Positions 1-13,800 of a stretch of 64,000 nucleotides of DNA are shown here, piece by piece. A program made the translations under genes and the position numbers. The DNA is from Copromyces sp. CBS 386.78. Taxonomy: Eukaryota > Ascomycota > Sordariomycetes > Sordariales > Sordariaceae. Each line of letters begins with the position of its first letter. Position 1 is the first letter of the stretch. The notes beneath the pieces are model-generated. The model was not told the origin of the DNA and ran no database searches. It saw nothing but the letters and a program-made list of their open reading frames with translations. The stretch lies in contig MU839155.1 of assembly GCA_030685235.1 (NCBI GenBank), positions 62,001 through 126,000 of the forward strand, given 5' to 3'.

Positions 1-1786
1 GAGGGGACACTGAGGTCGTGAGGTCCCAACTTCGGGACTTGGTCATGACTGATGCTCTGTCTCTGTTCGTTTCATCTTAGTGGTGGCCGCTGTCAGTGAT
101 CTCCGGAACCACTGGCGGTGTTGGACGGAAGGGGAGAAGGTTTGCCGGTGTGCCGAGATGACGGCCCTTGGGAGGAAGGAAGGACTTGAATGTGATGAGG
201 GAGCCAAATCAGACTTATCTTCATGCGTTCGAAGCCAGGACCAACTCTTGCCTTCGAAGACAAACGTCGTTCCCCCTTGTAGTCGATGCATTACGGCATG
301 AAAATGAGCTCGTGTCATCGCAATATCCGCTCATCGACCGTACCTCCTCTCTCCCGGCCCTCTCTTCCCATCTCCTGCCATCCGCAACCACCCGGAAGTC
401 ATTAGCAATGCCAACTACATCGTCAACAACCCCCTGGCTAATCTCGCTCTCCTTCCTCATCAGTTCGACCCGCCCAAATTTCCAAAACTTTCACTCGTGC
501 ACAGACCGGCTCTTCTACCTATTTAATCCCCCCATCCCCCATCATATTTCCGATTGTTTCTTCTTCTCTTCACGGAAACCGCCTGACTGTGGGGGGCTCA
601 CGAATCTTTCACAGTAGGCATCCATAAGGTTGCTTGCACCTCGCGTAGAACCCCAGGGCCAACTCCCTGGGTAAAGAGGTCCGGACACAATTTTTGGTAC
701 CAAACCTTCAGGTTTTACCTGATTTTTTTTTCATTGTGTTTCTCTGCCTTTGGGTGGGGACATGAGGAAGAAAACAGTGCACTGGGGCTGATGAGAGATG
801 GGGATGGATGGGGTGGTGGTGGAAGGAAAGGGGAGGGGGAGCAGAGCAACTCGCTGGTATTTGTGGATGTGGATGGAGAATGATCGAAGGAAGAAAACTT
901 TCCGAATTTTTGGGAGGGCTTGAGACTTTAAGTACTCGTGGGCGTTTCCTTGATTCCAGCACCACATGCATGAGTACACTGCAGATGGACAGATATCTTC
1001 CAAGAATGATGCATGACAACAGTCGGCGTCATCTTGCTGCGTCGCGGAGTCCGGTCGCTTGTCGGTCTTCCAAGCGCAGAGAACCCTCTTCCCGTGCAAA
1101 AAGCTTCAATTTTGCGTCTTACTGACTGGAGCGCCCATTCATGATAATCGAAACTCCCCGATGTGAACACAAGAGGCGTCATGTTGTGTGCTGGAGTAGA
1201 GGCGATTCGGTACTCGTCTAGGTGGTCCTGGTTACATAATGAAGTAGATGCGTTACTACCAGCAATACCCTGTTTAGTGCACAAATTCTGTTAGCAAGAT
1301 AGCAGCCGCTTCCAGTGACCTCCTTGGGGAATTGCCTCCGGATGAAAAACATCGTGAACGAAATCGGTGTCAAAAAGATGAAAGAAGAATCACAATTGAT
1401 ACTGAAAGTGAGAAGTAACACAAATTACAATTATTACCATGTACTTCCGACGGTCAGTTGATGGCCACGACCTTACTAGATGTCGACCAAGTTCCTTGGC
1501 ATCCAAGAGAGATAGTCACTCGAAGGGTTAGGGTCAAAGCAGTCCATCCGACTTTTTCGCTCACACGCCAACATCCCCGCCGCCGATCTTTCGTACCTGC
1601 ATCACCGGCGGCCCTTCCCCATGTCCGCGAACACCCCGGACCCCGGACACCAACGTTCTTTTTAGCCCGGTCCCATCAACAAACTTTATCTACACGCCGT
1701 GTCACCTCACAGATACCCACAGACTGTCGCCGGTACACCATATCCGACCAATCATCAAGCCGTCAAGGACATCCAGCAACGTCAAT
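1..1786. other. Intergenic / 5' flank, no supported gene
   Basis: I see no convincing gene here. Open frames are short, lack recognisable domains and overlap on both strands. The last 300 bases before the start at 1787 are pyrimidine-rich and GC-balanced, as expected for the promoter and 5' untranslated region of the downstream tRNA-modification gene. Confidence 0.5.
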
Positions 1787-3325
1787 ATGTCACAATTTGA
1801 ACAAACCCCAACGACCGAGCCACAAGGCGAGCAAAAGAGCAACACTCGGCCACGAAAAGAACGGGGTCCCAAACCACCAAAACAAAGGAAAGAAAATCCC
1901 ATCACCGCTGCCGTCACCTCCTGGCTCCAAGACCTAGACCAAGCCCTACCCACCCCCCTAGCCACGATACTTTCAACTCTCGAAAACATACAAGATGAAG
2001 ACCAACTCAAAGCCCTCCTCATCTCCTCAGCGCCCAAGCGTTGGGTAATCTACGAGCCCATGGTCCTTCTCCCCAGCGGATCTTTCACCTCCTCTCCCTG
2101 GCCTCAACTCCTTGCCTCGCTCTCATCCGAAGTCGAATCCGCTTTGTGGACTAAGATCCTGGCGAATATCACTCGGGATGGAGGAGCGTCAAAGGTGGGG
2201 CTGAGCAGGTTGGCTGTTAATGAGGGGATTCCGTTGCTTGTTGGTGAGCAAGCTAGCAAAGCTAGCAAAGAGGAAGATGAGGAAAATCTGTTGCGCTCGC
2301 CGAGCGGGTTGAAGATGCTTCATGGAGACTTTGGGCCGGCCCTGTCGCCGACTGCGTTACCGACAGAGAAGGATTTTGACGAGGCGTTTTGGGTATCTAC
2401 CAAACAGAATGGCATTACCCAGATTTGGGCGCCGCGGTATACCATGTTCTCGAGGGGAAACGTGAAGGAGAAGGCTAGGCTTTTGGATTTTCATCGCGCC
2501 CCTACCGCCAACAACACCACCACCACCACCACCAACAAGCCCAGCTCCTCCCCTGCCAGCATCAGCGAAAGCGCCGGGCCCACTAACACCAACACCAACC
2601 CAGCAGCAGCAGCACCACCACAACAAAACCTGACCCGCCGGGTAAAACCACTCGCCACCCTCAAGGACAAATACGCCCTAGACCTCTACGCCGGCATAGG
2701 TTACTTCGTCTTCTCCTACGCCAAGCTGGGGATGCGCGTGCTCTGCTGGGAGATCAACCCGTGGAGCGTTGAAGGCCTTCGGCGCGGAGCTCTGGCAAAT
2801 AAGTGGACGGTCAAGGTGTTTCAGGGTACAGACCTGACAGGAAGGACGACAGGGGAGATGTTGAAGGAGGCGGAAGGGGTGCAAATTGTGGTGTTTCTGG
2901 AGGGGAATGAGAGTGCGGGAAGGAGGGTAAGAGAGCTTCGAGAGGGGAACGGGGAGGAAGCGGGAAGGGAGTTGGATGTGCTCCATGTTAATGGAGGGTT
3001 TTTACCTACAAGTGAGAAGAGCTGGAGGGACTCGTGGGAAGCGGTGGTGGGTAAGGGAGTGGGAGATGGGTGGTTGCATTTACATGAGAATGTGCATGTG
3101 AAGGATATTGAATCGCGGAGGGAGGAGATTCAGGGGATGATGGATGGGTGGAATCAAGAGTTGGATACCGAAAGCGGTGGTGGGATGACAGAGACAAAGG
3201 CGGTTGTGGAGCATGTAGAGCTCGTCAAGACGTTTGCGCCAGATGTGTGGCATTGCGTCTTTGATGTATACATTACGAGGTGTTCTACCTCAAGTAGTAG
3301 TGGTGGTGGTAGTCGTCCAACATGA
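1787..3325 (+). CDS. TRM12: tRNA wybutosine-synthesizing protein 2 (TYW2/TRM12 type)
   Basis: Single-exon gene of 512 aa. The family transfers the 3-amino-3-carboxypropyl group of S-adenosylmethionine to the 4-demethylwyosine at G37 of tRNA-Phe, a cytosolic step of wybutosine synthesis. The sequence shows a WAPRYTMFSRGNVKEK block (about residues 215-230), typical of the Trm5/TYW2 fold, and an AdoMet-binding motif I ALDLYAGIGYFVFSYAKLG (about 296-314), followed by CWEINPWSVEGLRRG, where E-x-N-P-W-S is a TYW2-like motif II. A low-complexity insert (T, S, N, A-rich, residues about 243-287, encoded partly by ACC repeats) interrupts the protein just before the catalytic domain. The start ATG follows ACGTCAAT and is the first methionine of the frame. 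It converges on the EF-hand gene 226 bp downstream. Trm5 itself is a less likely alternative because of the E-I-N-P-W-S motif. Confidence 0.88.
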   Translation: MSQFEQTPTTEPQGEQKSNTRPRKERGPKPPKQRKENPITAAVTSWLQDLDQALPTPLATILSTLENIQDEDQLKALLISSAPKRWVIYEPMVLLPSGSFTSSPWPQLLASLSSEVESALWTKILANITRDGGASKVGLSRLAVNEGIPLLVGEQASKASKEEDEENLLRSPSGLKMLHGDFGPALSPTALPTEKDFDEAFWVSTKQNGITQIWAPRYTMFSRGNVKEKARLLDFHRAPTANNTTTTTTNKPSSSPASISESAGPTNTNTNPAAAAPPQQNLTRRVKPLATLKDKYALDLYAGIGYFVFSYAKLGMRVLCWEINPWSVEGLRRGALANKWTVKVFQGTDLTGRTTGEMLKEAEGVQIVVFLEGNESAGRRVRELREGNGEEAGRELDVLHVNGGFLPTSEKSWRDSWEAVVGKGVGDGWLHLHENVHVKDIESRREEIQGMMDGWNQELDTESGGGMTETKAVVEHVELVKTFAPDVWHCVFDVYITRCSTSSSSGGGSRPT

Positions 3326-3551
3326 CGGTCCGGTCCTATTCGTCGTCATAACCCTTCGCCAATTGCGCGGGTTGGCAATTCATTAGTTAATACATATGTG
3401 TGTGTGCAACATAAGATCCGTTTCTCCAAAAGACATGCATCCATCCATGTCTAGATATCCAGCCAGTCCTGATCCTCTTCATATACGCCGGGCAAAAATC
3501 AAAGTGTGTTGTGTGTATGCAGATCGAGCAAGTAGGGAGGCAACACTGCCT

Positions 3552-4351
3552 TTACCCACTCCTTCGGAACTTGGCGGGGATGTTCTCCTCGATGATGGCG
3601 ATCCTGTCCATCTGAGCTTGCCGCTCCTCTTCGACCTCCATCTCCTCGTGCTTCTTGAAGTGTTCAATGTCTTCGGGGTGGGTAAGGTCTTCGAGCTTGG
3701 TGTTGTCGTCGTGGTACCTGCAGCAAAGCTAGGGTTAGTCTCTGACATGATGTCTTGGCACAAAGAACGGCGGGTTTTGCGCCGGCCCCTTTTTGCGGCC
3801 TCGATCCGGAGGTCGGAGGACAAGCTTACTTCTCCCAGTGATGAATCTCGTACTCGTACTCAGCATCGCCGTGGTGTCCCGGCCCCGTGCCCATATCCGG
3901 AAGCGTCTTCTTCTCGACGTCGATAAAGCGCACGAACTCGTCCTTGGTGATGACGCCGTTGTTGTCGTAGTCCATCAAGTTGAGGATGTTGCGGACGATC
4001 TCGTCTCTCCTGGGCTGGGAGACGTGCTTGTTGGAATCGTCCATCAGGCCGTATGTGCGGAGAATCTCGAGACCTTCCCATGTGCTATCGCCATCGAAGT
4101 CGTGCAAAGCGAAGAAGGAGGCGGCGTCGAAGTTTTCGACATGGTGTTCCTCTGCAAAGCAAGGGATCGGTTAGACTGCGGCTGATGGGCCATGAGACAT
4201 GGGCTGCGGGAAACATACCAGCCATGTGCTTGACCATCCACGGGGCGTTCTCGTCGACAATGGGCTTTTGCGACCCGCTGCCGTGGTCGCCGTGGGCGAG
4301 AGCGGTCCCTGTCAGGCCGACGGCGGCGAGGATAATACTGGACGGGCGCAT
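3552..4351 (-). CDS. Secreted/ER-lumen EF-hand protein (Ssp120/nucleobindin-like)
   Basis: Three exons: 4351-4219, 4151-3830, 3717-3552; total 621 nt, 206 aa. Introns are canonical (GTATGT..TTTGCAG and GTAAGC..CTGCAG) and keep frame at phases 1 and 2. Residues 1-19 form a signal peptide (hydrophobic core ILAAVGLTGTALA, cleavage before HGDHG likely). Two EF-hand loops are visible: DFDGDSTWEGLE (62-73) and DYDNNGVITKDE (105-116); both keep acidic residues at positions 1, 3 and 12. The C-terminus is a charged helix (KKHEEMEVEEERQAQMDRI). Architecture resembles yeast Ssp120 and fungal Cab45/nucleobindin-like secretory pathway calcium binders; the assignment to that family is by resemblance. No HDEL-type retrieval signal is present at the C-terminus (ends FRRSG). 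Confidence 0.85.
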
Positions 4352-7300
4352 GGTTTCGGGAGGACGGACGGGTTCAAGGATCGGAGGTGTTTTGGGACGG
4401 AAGTGCGATTGAATGCGCCGACAACGGTGGACTCGGACTGAAAGAGATGGATGTGTTGTGAAGACGGAAGAATGCGATCAACCCCTTTTCGATCGATCGG
4501 TTTTGCGATTCGCGATTGCTCTTTTTCTGGGTTGGCTACGACCCCTGGTGGTTTTATCGCAACTTGATTGATCAATTGGACGTTTGCTCGTGGAGACGGT
4601 GACGAACTGGGTCTGGACTTGCCCGGTAGTGTGAAGGTGACGTGCCCGTTCTTCCAGAAGGTTTAGCGTGCCAAGACTCGTCAAGCCCATCGCCGACTTG
4701 TTCCTTGGCGTTCGCTTTCAGCCTACAAAGTAATCAAGATAACATTCCGGGTTTTCGGGCATGTGGTCAAAGTTTTATGTACAATGCCCTTGCGCTTTCA
4801 ACCCCAAACTGCAAACTGGATCTCCCTGTTCCCATCACTCAAGGTACAGATGGATCTCCAACTTCCGTAATCTGATATCTCATCCATCACCCTTCTTTTC
4901 GCTTTCACTCAAGTCATTTGGGACTCACTTGGACCTCAAGGCTTTTTGAACTTCCTTGACTGATTGGTCGCCTTCTCGTGGACGATAATATTTGCACTCT
5001 ATCAGCCGCTAACAAGTTTCAGTGTGCATTCCGTGCACATCTGTTACTGCTTTCCTAGCGCACAATCAGGGGCAGCGTGCAGGACAGACACAATCTTCTT
5101 TCTGCTTTCCTCAACAGATAGGATAATTCGATAATTTCCCAATGAAAACACCGGAATCAACACGGGAACCCGCATAATCAGATCCCGCCTTTCCCACTCT
5201 GTGCGCTCAGGGCCTCTCGCCAATGCATTCCTTCTTGACACTCCCGCTCGCTTCCAGTGCTTGGCGCGCTCAGTCCTCGGACTCCAAGCCTCGCGAGCCT
5301 TGGTATTGACTCTCGCTTATTCGCTTGCTTTGTCCTCAAACGATCTATCTGGTTCGCTTACCATTCCTCTTTCAGATGGTCACGCATCAACACTAGATCA
5401 AGAGTTTCATCTTCTCCTCTTAATCACGAGGCCCCCTCTCTCTGATAGTTCAGTTATTCCCGCTCTTCTCCCAGCTCCTCTTTCAGATCTTCTTCACCTC
5501 TTCCCATCTGTCCTCAATACCTCAAATGAGAAGACTGTGTTCAGCTGGTACAGTTCTCAGTTTCACCCCGCCCGAGTATTACGTACAGCATTTCCCGTCT
5601 TGGTTCCTTTTCCAGCAATGAGTGCATATCCACCTTCCCTCCAAGACACCGATAAAAAGGCAAAGTGGTGAAGACCCGTGCTATTGGGAGTCAACCCCAG
5701 TTTGTCTTTGAGTCTTGGTCATGGAGACTTGGAGGGATGGATCTTTGGTCCCGTCCAGCATGTACTCTCGGTCCCGAGTTTCCTATCTTTGCCCCGGATA
5801 CCACATTCAAAGACACACTCAAATACATAAACAGTCTATCTCACCCTCTTCACAAGTCAACTCGTCATCAGCTCGAGCCAACTTCAAGCGGCAGTTTTCG
5901 ACAAGGTCCCATAGTCTCTGGATGTAGGGTTTTGGCTACCCGTTCATCAGCACAAAATATTCAACCTCGGGACTCCTGAAGAGGAAACACACATTCACTG
6001 CACAAGAGCGCTTTGTCCTTCTAAGCTGCATCTGCGAAACTTTCCATAACGGAATCACACGGAAGCAAGCGTCTCAGCCATCTTCGCGCAGCTGATGCAC
6101 CCCGCTGCAAAGGGTACCGCACTCCGCGGCACCCCAACATCGGCAGAGGCTGCTAGCATGTGAAGCATGTGATGGCATGTACTGCAGGTAAGGCTACCAT
6201 CGCCTCCCATTATCTTCGTCGAACATCTGATTCTGACCATTCTTACAAAATGCCAGAACAGAAACTCTTGCACTCGAAGGTTTCGATATCAGTCGGCTAC
6301 TTTTTCTCTCGTGCATCACCCTGTCCTCAGCAGTCCTTTCTCGGCAGTTAACGTCTCTATCCGTCTTTCAAGTCATCATTTCATGCCTTTCATGCCTGGT
6401 TATTGTCTGGACTGTCTCACCTACGACCACTCTGGCGCCATTCAGTATCCCAAGTTACTATCTTCACGGTCGCACAATCACCCGATTTGATCAGCACCGC
6501 TTTCTGCCGTCATTGACTTACTTGGAGAGGAGAGCCAGGAGAGCCCGGCAGGTGGTACCCCGGAGAAAGCTGAAACCAACAAAGAAACTACCCCGACCGG
6601 AAGGATCAAAAACCGGAGGCCACCTTGTCCCTTTCTATATTCAGTTACCGAGTCTGAGCAGTCATACCGTCATGCACCCATGCTTCCGACCCGAGCGCCG
6701 AATGCGAAACCGATAAACCATGACCGAAACCACCTACAGTTTGGAACGATGTCGGAGGAGCGGGCATGGCAACGAGGTCAACAAGAGAGGCTCTCGACAG
6801 ATGAGGATATAGACAAGGAACGGAACAGCGTGGATATTCAGCAAGAGGGATGGATAACGACAAGGGGGAAAATGGACGGCAATGAAGTCGACAACACCAG
6901 CAAGAGTGTGAGAACCAACGATAACGGGGCAGGATAACAAGGTCAAAGGAAAGGCCGATGGATCGGTCGAGTCGATAGGAGAACCAAGCAAGGGCACCGT
7001 GTCGGAGTCAGGGACAAGATTCGGTGTAGGCACCAGGGACACATCATGACAGCAATCCGCGACATACCATCCGACTCCAATAATAGCCTCTTCGGCCCAA
7101 CGTCTCAGTCACTGCCAGCTCGAACCATTCGATACTATCCAAAACCCGATCGAACTTCCCGAGCACCCAGCTACCCCGGCGAACAAATTCCTCCTCGCGG
7201 GTGCCGATTGCGCATGCAACCAACAACTCCCACCGAAGCGACCAGATCCTTGCCGACGGTTACACAGTTCGACCCACCGCAATATGCGAAAGATGACCGA

Positions 7301-7470
7301 TCTCTTACTACCACGGCTCAGGTCCGCCTGACGACTTCTAACTGTACAAATGTACGAACACCACCCGTCGACATAACCACCACCACCACCGCCGACGCTC
7401 ATTCAACCAACCAACAAAAACCACACCAATCGACCCATGCATATAACCCGATATCCTGGCACAAACAATC
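4352..7470. other. Intergenic, 3.1 kb, no supported gene
   Basis: Upstream region of the EF-hand gene. The longest open frame (5201-5671 plus, 156 codons) is Leu/Ser/Pro-rich, has no recognisable domain and I do not call it. Pyrimidine-rich stretches around 5200-5650 look like transcribed leader or promoter sequence. A small gene here cannot be excluded. Confidence 0.4.
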
Positions 7471-7589
7471 ACATACGACCATAGATGGTAGAAAACTCGG
7501 GATCCCGTCCGCTCTCCCATAGATAAGCTACCAATCGCCTGACTAGTAGTTGGGTCGGTGACGACCAGCGAATCCCAGGTGTTGTATGT
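7471..7589 (+). rRNA. 5S ribosomal RNA gene (dispersed)
   Basis: The 119-bp segment begins ACATACGACCATAG and ends GTTGTATGT; the two ends pair (ACATACGAC with GTTGTATGT) to form helix I. It contains the conserved GGGATCCCGTCCGCTC segment of helix III/loop B and the internal promoter region TAGTAGTTGGGTCGGTGACGAC with the downstream CCAGCGAATCCC. A run of seven or more T follows directly, the Pol III terminator. Single dispersed 5S copies, rather than tandem arrays, are the known arrangement in Neurospora. The stretch ATAGATGGTAGAAAAC..ATAGATAAGCTACCAATCGCC differs from the major 5S type as I remember it, so this may be a minor sequence variant. Confidence 0.93.
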
Positions 7590-7598
7590 TTTTTTCTT
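7590..7598 (+). terminator. Pol III T-run terminator of the 5S gene
   Basis: An uninterrupted T-run directly follows the 3' end of the 5S gene, with further T-rich sequence behind it. Confidence 0.8.
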
Positions 7599-7970
7599 CT
7601 TCTTCGTTTTTTTTTTCTCATATGGTCTTCTCTATCCTCCACACCCTCGTGCTTTCCCCTCGCCCTATTATTACCTTTCTTTTTCCTCTTTCTCTATCAC
7701 TTCTCCGTCAATCACGTTATGACTAGGCGTGGACCTTGCGTCTTTTCCCATCTTTCCCTTTCTTCGTTATCTATCCTTTCCCCGAATCCGCCGCTCCGTT
7801 ACCAAAACCCGGTTCGTCTCACTCTCTTCCATCACCAACCATGCTTCCCAAACGCAGATGGAGATGTTGCGTGCTCACAAAGTGGCGATATGAAACATTG
7901 TCGCAGACAGGCTCTGCGGGGCCGGTGCTCCCATATATAGCCTCGACTACTACCCACAACTTCCATCAAA

Positions 7971-8059
7971 GCGGGTTTAGCTCAGTTGGGAGAGCGTCAG
8001 ACTGAAGTCCACTTCACTCATAAATCTGAAGGTCGTGTGTTCGATCCACACAAACCGCA
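7971..8059 (+). tRNA. tRNA-Phe (GAA), with 16-nt intron
   Basis: Starts GCGGGTTTAGCTCAGTTGGG and ends AAACCGCA. D-stem GCTC/GAGC, anticodon stem TCAGA/TCTGA, loop CTGAAGA with anticodon GAA, T-stem GTGTG/CACAC around TTCGATC. A 16-nt intron (tccacttcactcataa) lies after G37, the usual eukaryotic position. Acceptor pairs match except a G5/A68 opposition, which I recall as a feature of Neurospora tRNA-Phe. A T-rich terminator (tctttttt) follows. Mature length 73 nt. This is the substrate species of the wybutosine enzyme encoded at 1.8-3.3 kb. Confidence 0.96.
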
Positions 8060-9218
8060 ATCTTTTTTGTCTCTTTTTCGTTCTGCTTTTCCCTTTTGTC
8101 CGTTCCTGGCTTTGGCTTTTTGACACTTTTGCATTTTCCTCCTGTCCCGCTGTACTTCTGATTTGCTCATGCTTCTTCTACGTTTGGTCGTCCTTTTCGG
8201 TTTTGCCTTGTTTGTGTTCCCGTTGTTTTCCCTTTTCTTTTTCTCTCGGTATCAAGTTAGGAGTTGTCGTCATCCATCACACACACAGTTCGTGGAACAA
8301 CCAACACCCCGAGAAATGGAAGTTGAGCGAGCTAGCGCACTCTTCGACTTCACTTTCTTCCAAGACACCAAGAACCGCATTCGCACTTTGAACAAAAAGC
8401 CATCTTGAACAAGTTGTCCGAATGTTATCATCATGCCTATGGTACATCGCCTCCACCCGAAATTTGTGACATGTACCAAAGCAAGTGCGACTCCCGACCT
8501 CTCATGTTCCCCATTAAGCCCGAACTCAACCCAAGCCAAACTTATTCTCCATCCAGCAAGCATGTTCATCTATCTCATTGTCACCTCGTCATTTACGCCC
8601 ATTGTCTGGCATATTCAAGTTCTCGTTACATGTGTTACTGTTCGTTGTTACTTCAAAATCCTATCCCAAATTCACCTCCTTCACCCGGTTTGCCCACATA
8701 ATCCAGTCCAATAACCCTGGGGTATATCCGGGTCGCATTGCCCAACCGACCATTTGTACCTTTGTCTTTCTTTCATCCATCCATCCATCCATCCAGTCCC
8801 TTCAATCCCTTCATACCTATACCATAACCCATGATGGCCATGTCATGTCATGCTATGTCATGCCCTGATATACATACAACCTTAAACCCCAACCAATCCT
8901 AGCAAACAAGAAGTTACAAAGAAGTGAAGGGTAGGGTTTTCCACTGACCAAACCACCAACCCAAAAACGACGAAACAACCAAAAAGCAACACTCCTTCCC
9001 AGGGCTGCCCTTATGCAAACAAATGTGTGCGTATGTGTTTGTTGAAACATCAGGTATCTCATATGCAAAAGGCCCCACCGAATCCCATACCCAAATGATC
9101 AAAGACGAAGGGAAGGAGGAAGAGGGAAAATCCCGTACAGACGAACTCCGAAAGCGAAGGTGAAAAGAAAGGGGGACCCGCAACCCGCGTTCACCGATCG
9201 AGGGACCGACCGTGATGT
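8060..9218. other. Intergenic / 3' flank of the C2H2 gene; microsatellite
   Basis: Begins with the T-rich Pol III terminator of tRNA-Phe. A short (TCCA)n microsatellite lies at about 8772-8794, and a small cluster of ATGTC repeats near 8838-8862. No gene is supported; the last few hundred bases probably include the 3' untranslated region of the C2H2 factor. Confidence 0.5.
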
Positions 9219-10803
<1,585 letters not shown>

Positions 10804-13800
10804 ACAAAAGTGAAACTGCCTTTGCGCTTCGGGTCGTTGCTCCTTTGGTCGTTTGTGCTCCTGGACGGAAAGATCAAAGCACAAAGTTTGCGGGCGGACG
10901 ATGGTCGTGCACCTTGGAACTTGGTCTTATAAGGAGGTTGTCCTCGTGGACTGATTTGCCTCCCTTGATGGACCGGAAGAGGATCTAGTTGTAGGAGGTA
11001 AAGAGCGGGGAAGAAAGGTGTGAAGGGATAAACCTGGATGGGAAAGAGAGCGAAATGATGAATGATAGGGAGCTGGAAGCAGCAACTCCGGATAGCCTGG
11101 AACTGTCTGCTAGGTTGTGTGTGTGTCGCGGCGCTCTGCTCCGGTGGGCGGGCCACAAGTGCGTGGTTAAGGCGAGTAGCCAACGTTGTCTGAGGCCTGG
11201 CTCCGTGGGAAGAGAATGAAGGTGATCTGAGCAAAAGACCGTGTGTGCCGGAATATATAACTTGTTGGGTGTGAGGATGAGTCAAATACCAGTGTCGTTA
11301 TTTTCCGGTTCTTCGGCAAGTTCCTCTCGTGTTTCTCTTGAGCGAGTGAAAGATCCGACCTGAAATCACGACGGATATGCAGCGGTATTCAATCAAATCA
11401 ACAACCTAAGAACGGAACAACAGATTAGAACGAAGGAATTACAGAATCGGAAGATATGAAGGTCGAGTCATTCAGTTTCCGGACGAGCTCCACGCGTAAT
11501 GATAAATGTGGTGGGATGGAAGGCAAACTACCTCCGGGAGCTTTGACGTGGGGAAGAGAAACTCGGGCCTTCTACAACAGAACGTGTCATACGTAGACAC
11601 TACAACAATTGGGACGAAGGTGACTGAAGACATAAACCTGATACACATCAAAAAGAGTACAACACTCAAGAGAAGTCATCCAGTCGGCTACAGCACGTCC
11701 GACATCCCGATGCCAGCGAGGGGTCCGTGTCGACCATAGATCCTCCGCCCGAGATCAGAATGACGACACGGCCCCAAGACTGCATGATGCAGTAGATCAG
11801 AAGGACGCTGTTGAGGTTGGGGGGAATGGTTGGAAGGAGAGCCACTTCAGAAACGTAACTGACTTGCGTCCACTCACCAAAGTGCTCGTTGACAAGGCAG
11901 TGCCCTGGACACGAAGTCGTCAAAGAGCGTCCGTGGAGTTACGCTTGCCGGTGATGACCCACAAGAGCTAAGGTAAGGTACATGGTTAGTCGAGGAACCA
12001 CAAACAGATCGACTCAGCCGGACCTATAATCCATCGTGATCCGCAATTCCGGAAGAGAGATACGGAAGTCAAGGCGCACACTCACATGCCGAGGTTTTGG
12101 ATCTTCAGCCTTTGGACGTTCCGACTCACCCTTGAATGCGATCCTTGAGATGGAAAATGAGTCCTTAAGACTGAGATATATCAGAAGAACGGTTTCGTCT
12201 TTGTTCCCAAAGCAACGAGCAAGTTTCCAGGTTCGTGCCGTGTGCTGAAGTACGCGCTTCCTCTTCGCTTCAACGTCGTTTCGTGATGATAAAATAATCG
12301 TGGAGTGGCGTGCACCTGATTTCTTCCAAATCCGGTAACTGCAAATAATGGAGAACAGTCGCAAGATTGTTCAAGACGGTTGTGGTAGGCTGTGGATGAC
12401 AAAGTCCGAATGTCTCAATATCTCGTCGCAAAACTCGTTGGATCCACACGTTACTCGATTAACGCAGATGTCTGATATCCAAACTTTTAGTGCCTCTTGT
12501 TGATGTAAGCAGCGCAACTGTCATGCGAGTTGGTGCGTCTGGCATATACGTGGTGGATAACTGTCTGTAATGCAGGCGTGTAGAGGTGCGTAGGTAAGTG
12601 AGCGAATGTTGGTGCGTCGGCTGCGACTATGTGCCTATATGCACAAGTTGGTGGTCACTCTAGTTGGATCGAAATGGTTTCTCGTTGTGTAGAAGGCACC
12701 ACGAGACCCTTTATGTGAAGCGTTGCTGGATCAAAGGGGGGAGTCAAGAGGGTTGCGGTGCCTGTAACGGGGCCGGAGACGATGTTGCAGCAGCAAGCAA
12801 CCCTGGGCGAGGAGAGCCTGGCACTGGGGGTGCAGATGTCCATTGTCTCGCCTGTCCCTTTTTGGTTAACCTTTTTCTTTTTTTTTTCTCACCACTTTAC
12901 TATTCAGGCCGGTCTCTCGCAACGGCCAAAAGCAAGGGTGGGTGGTACCTGGGCCGACTACCGAACGTGGTCAAACAGGGGTATCAGTAGGGGTGGTCGA
13001 GTGCAGTGAGTGTGGCAGAAGCCCACGAGTGCAGCTTGCTTTTCGGACAGTATGTACTGCATAGTATGTGGGTAGTAAGAATCCTATGCGACTGTAACTG
13101 GTAGGCCAGGTCGAATACGGATCGGGCATAGAATCTGGAGACATACTGTCGAGTCTAACCTACTTGCACCCAAGTCCCTTGCTTTGGTAATCTTGGACGG
13201 AAGCTCAAGGCAGCCGACGAACCACCGAGACAAAGCGAGAGCCAGGGATGAAGCGATGAGTTGACAGTGTATTGGGTCTAGACCAGCGCAGTAGGGTTAG
13301 GTGAACTTCTGGGTGATGCTGTTGTGGCGGCATGTTGATTATCTCGATGTGTCCACTTGGTACAGGTAATCTCCGGAGAGGAGCGAATCTGAAGAGCCCT
13401 GCCGAGGGCCTGGCGATAGCCTCCATGCGATGCCCTGGGGATCTCGAAGCCACAGTGTTGCTCACCTTTGCTTTTTCCTGTCTACTACTTACTGTAAGTG
13501 GAAGTGCCCTGCCTACCAACCCTAACCTGGCCGGCTCTGTCCTCATGTGGCACGGCAAAGTGAAGCACTTCAACCGGCTGGGTATCATGTGTACACCATC
13601 AGGCGGATTGGGGATAGCTGGATGCATGAGAAGCTGGGTCGCTCGAGTTGGTGAAGCTTCGAGGTTGTTGTCGGTCGGAACGCGAAGGACTGCGCTAGAC
13701 GATAGCTCCAATCGGGAATGAGACGAAGTTGACGACCAGAAAAGTTCCAAGTGGACCCCTCAGACAGTGGAACCTCCTGCCTGACAGCTGAATTGCGAGG

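Noticed and set aside
5201..5671. 156-codon plus-strand frame rich in Leu, Ser and Pro
   Set aside because: Pyrimidine-rich sequence gives such frames by chance; no domain, homologous feature or good splice context was seen.
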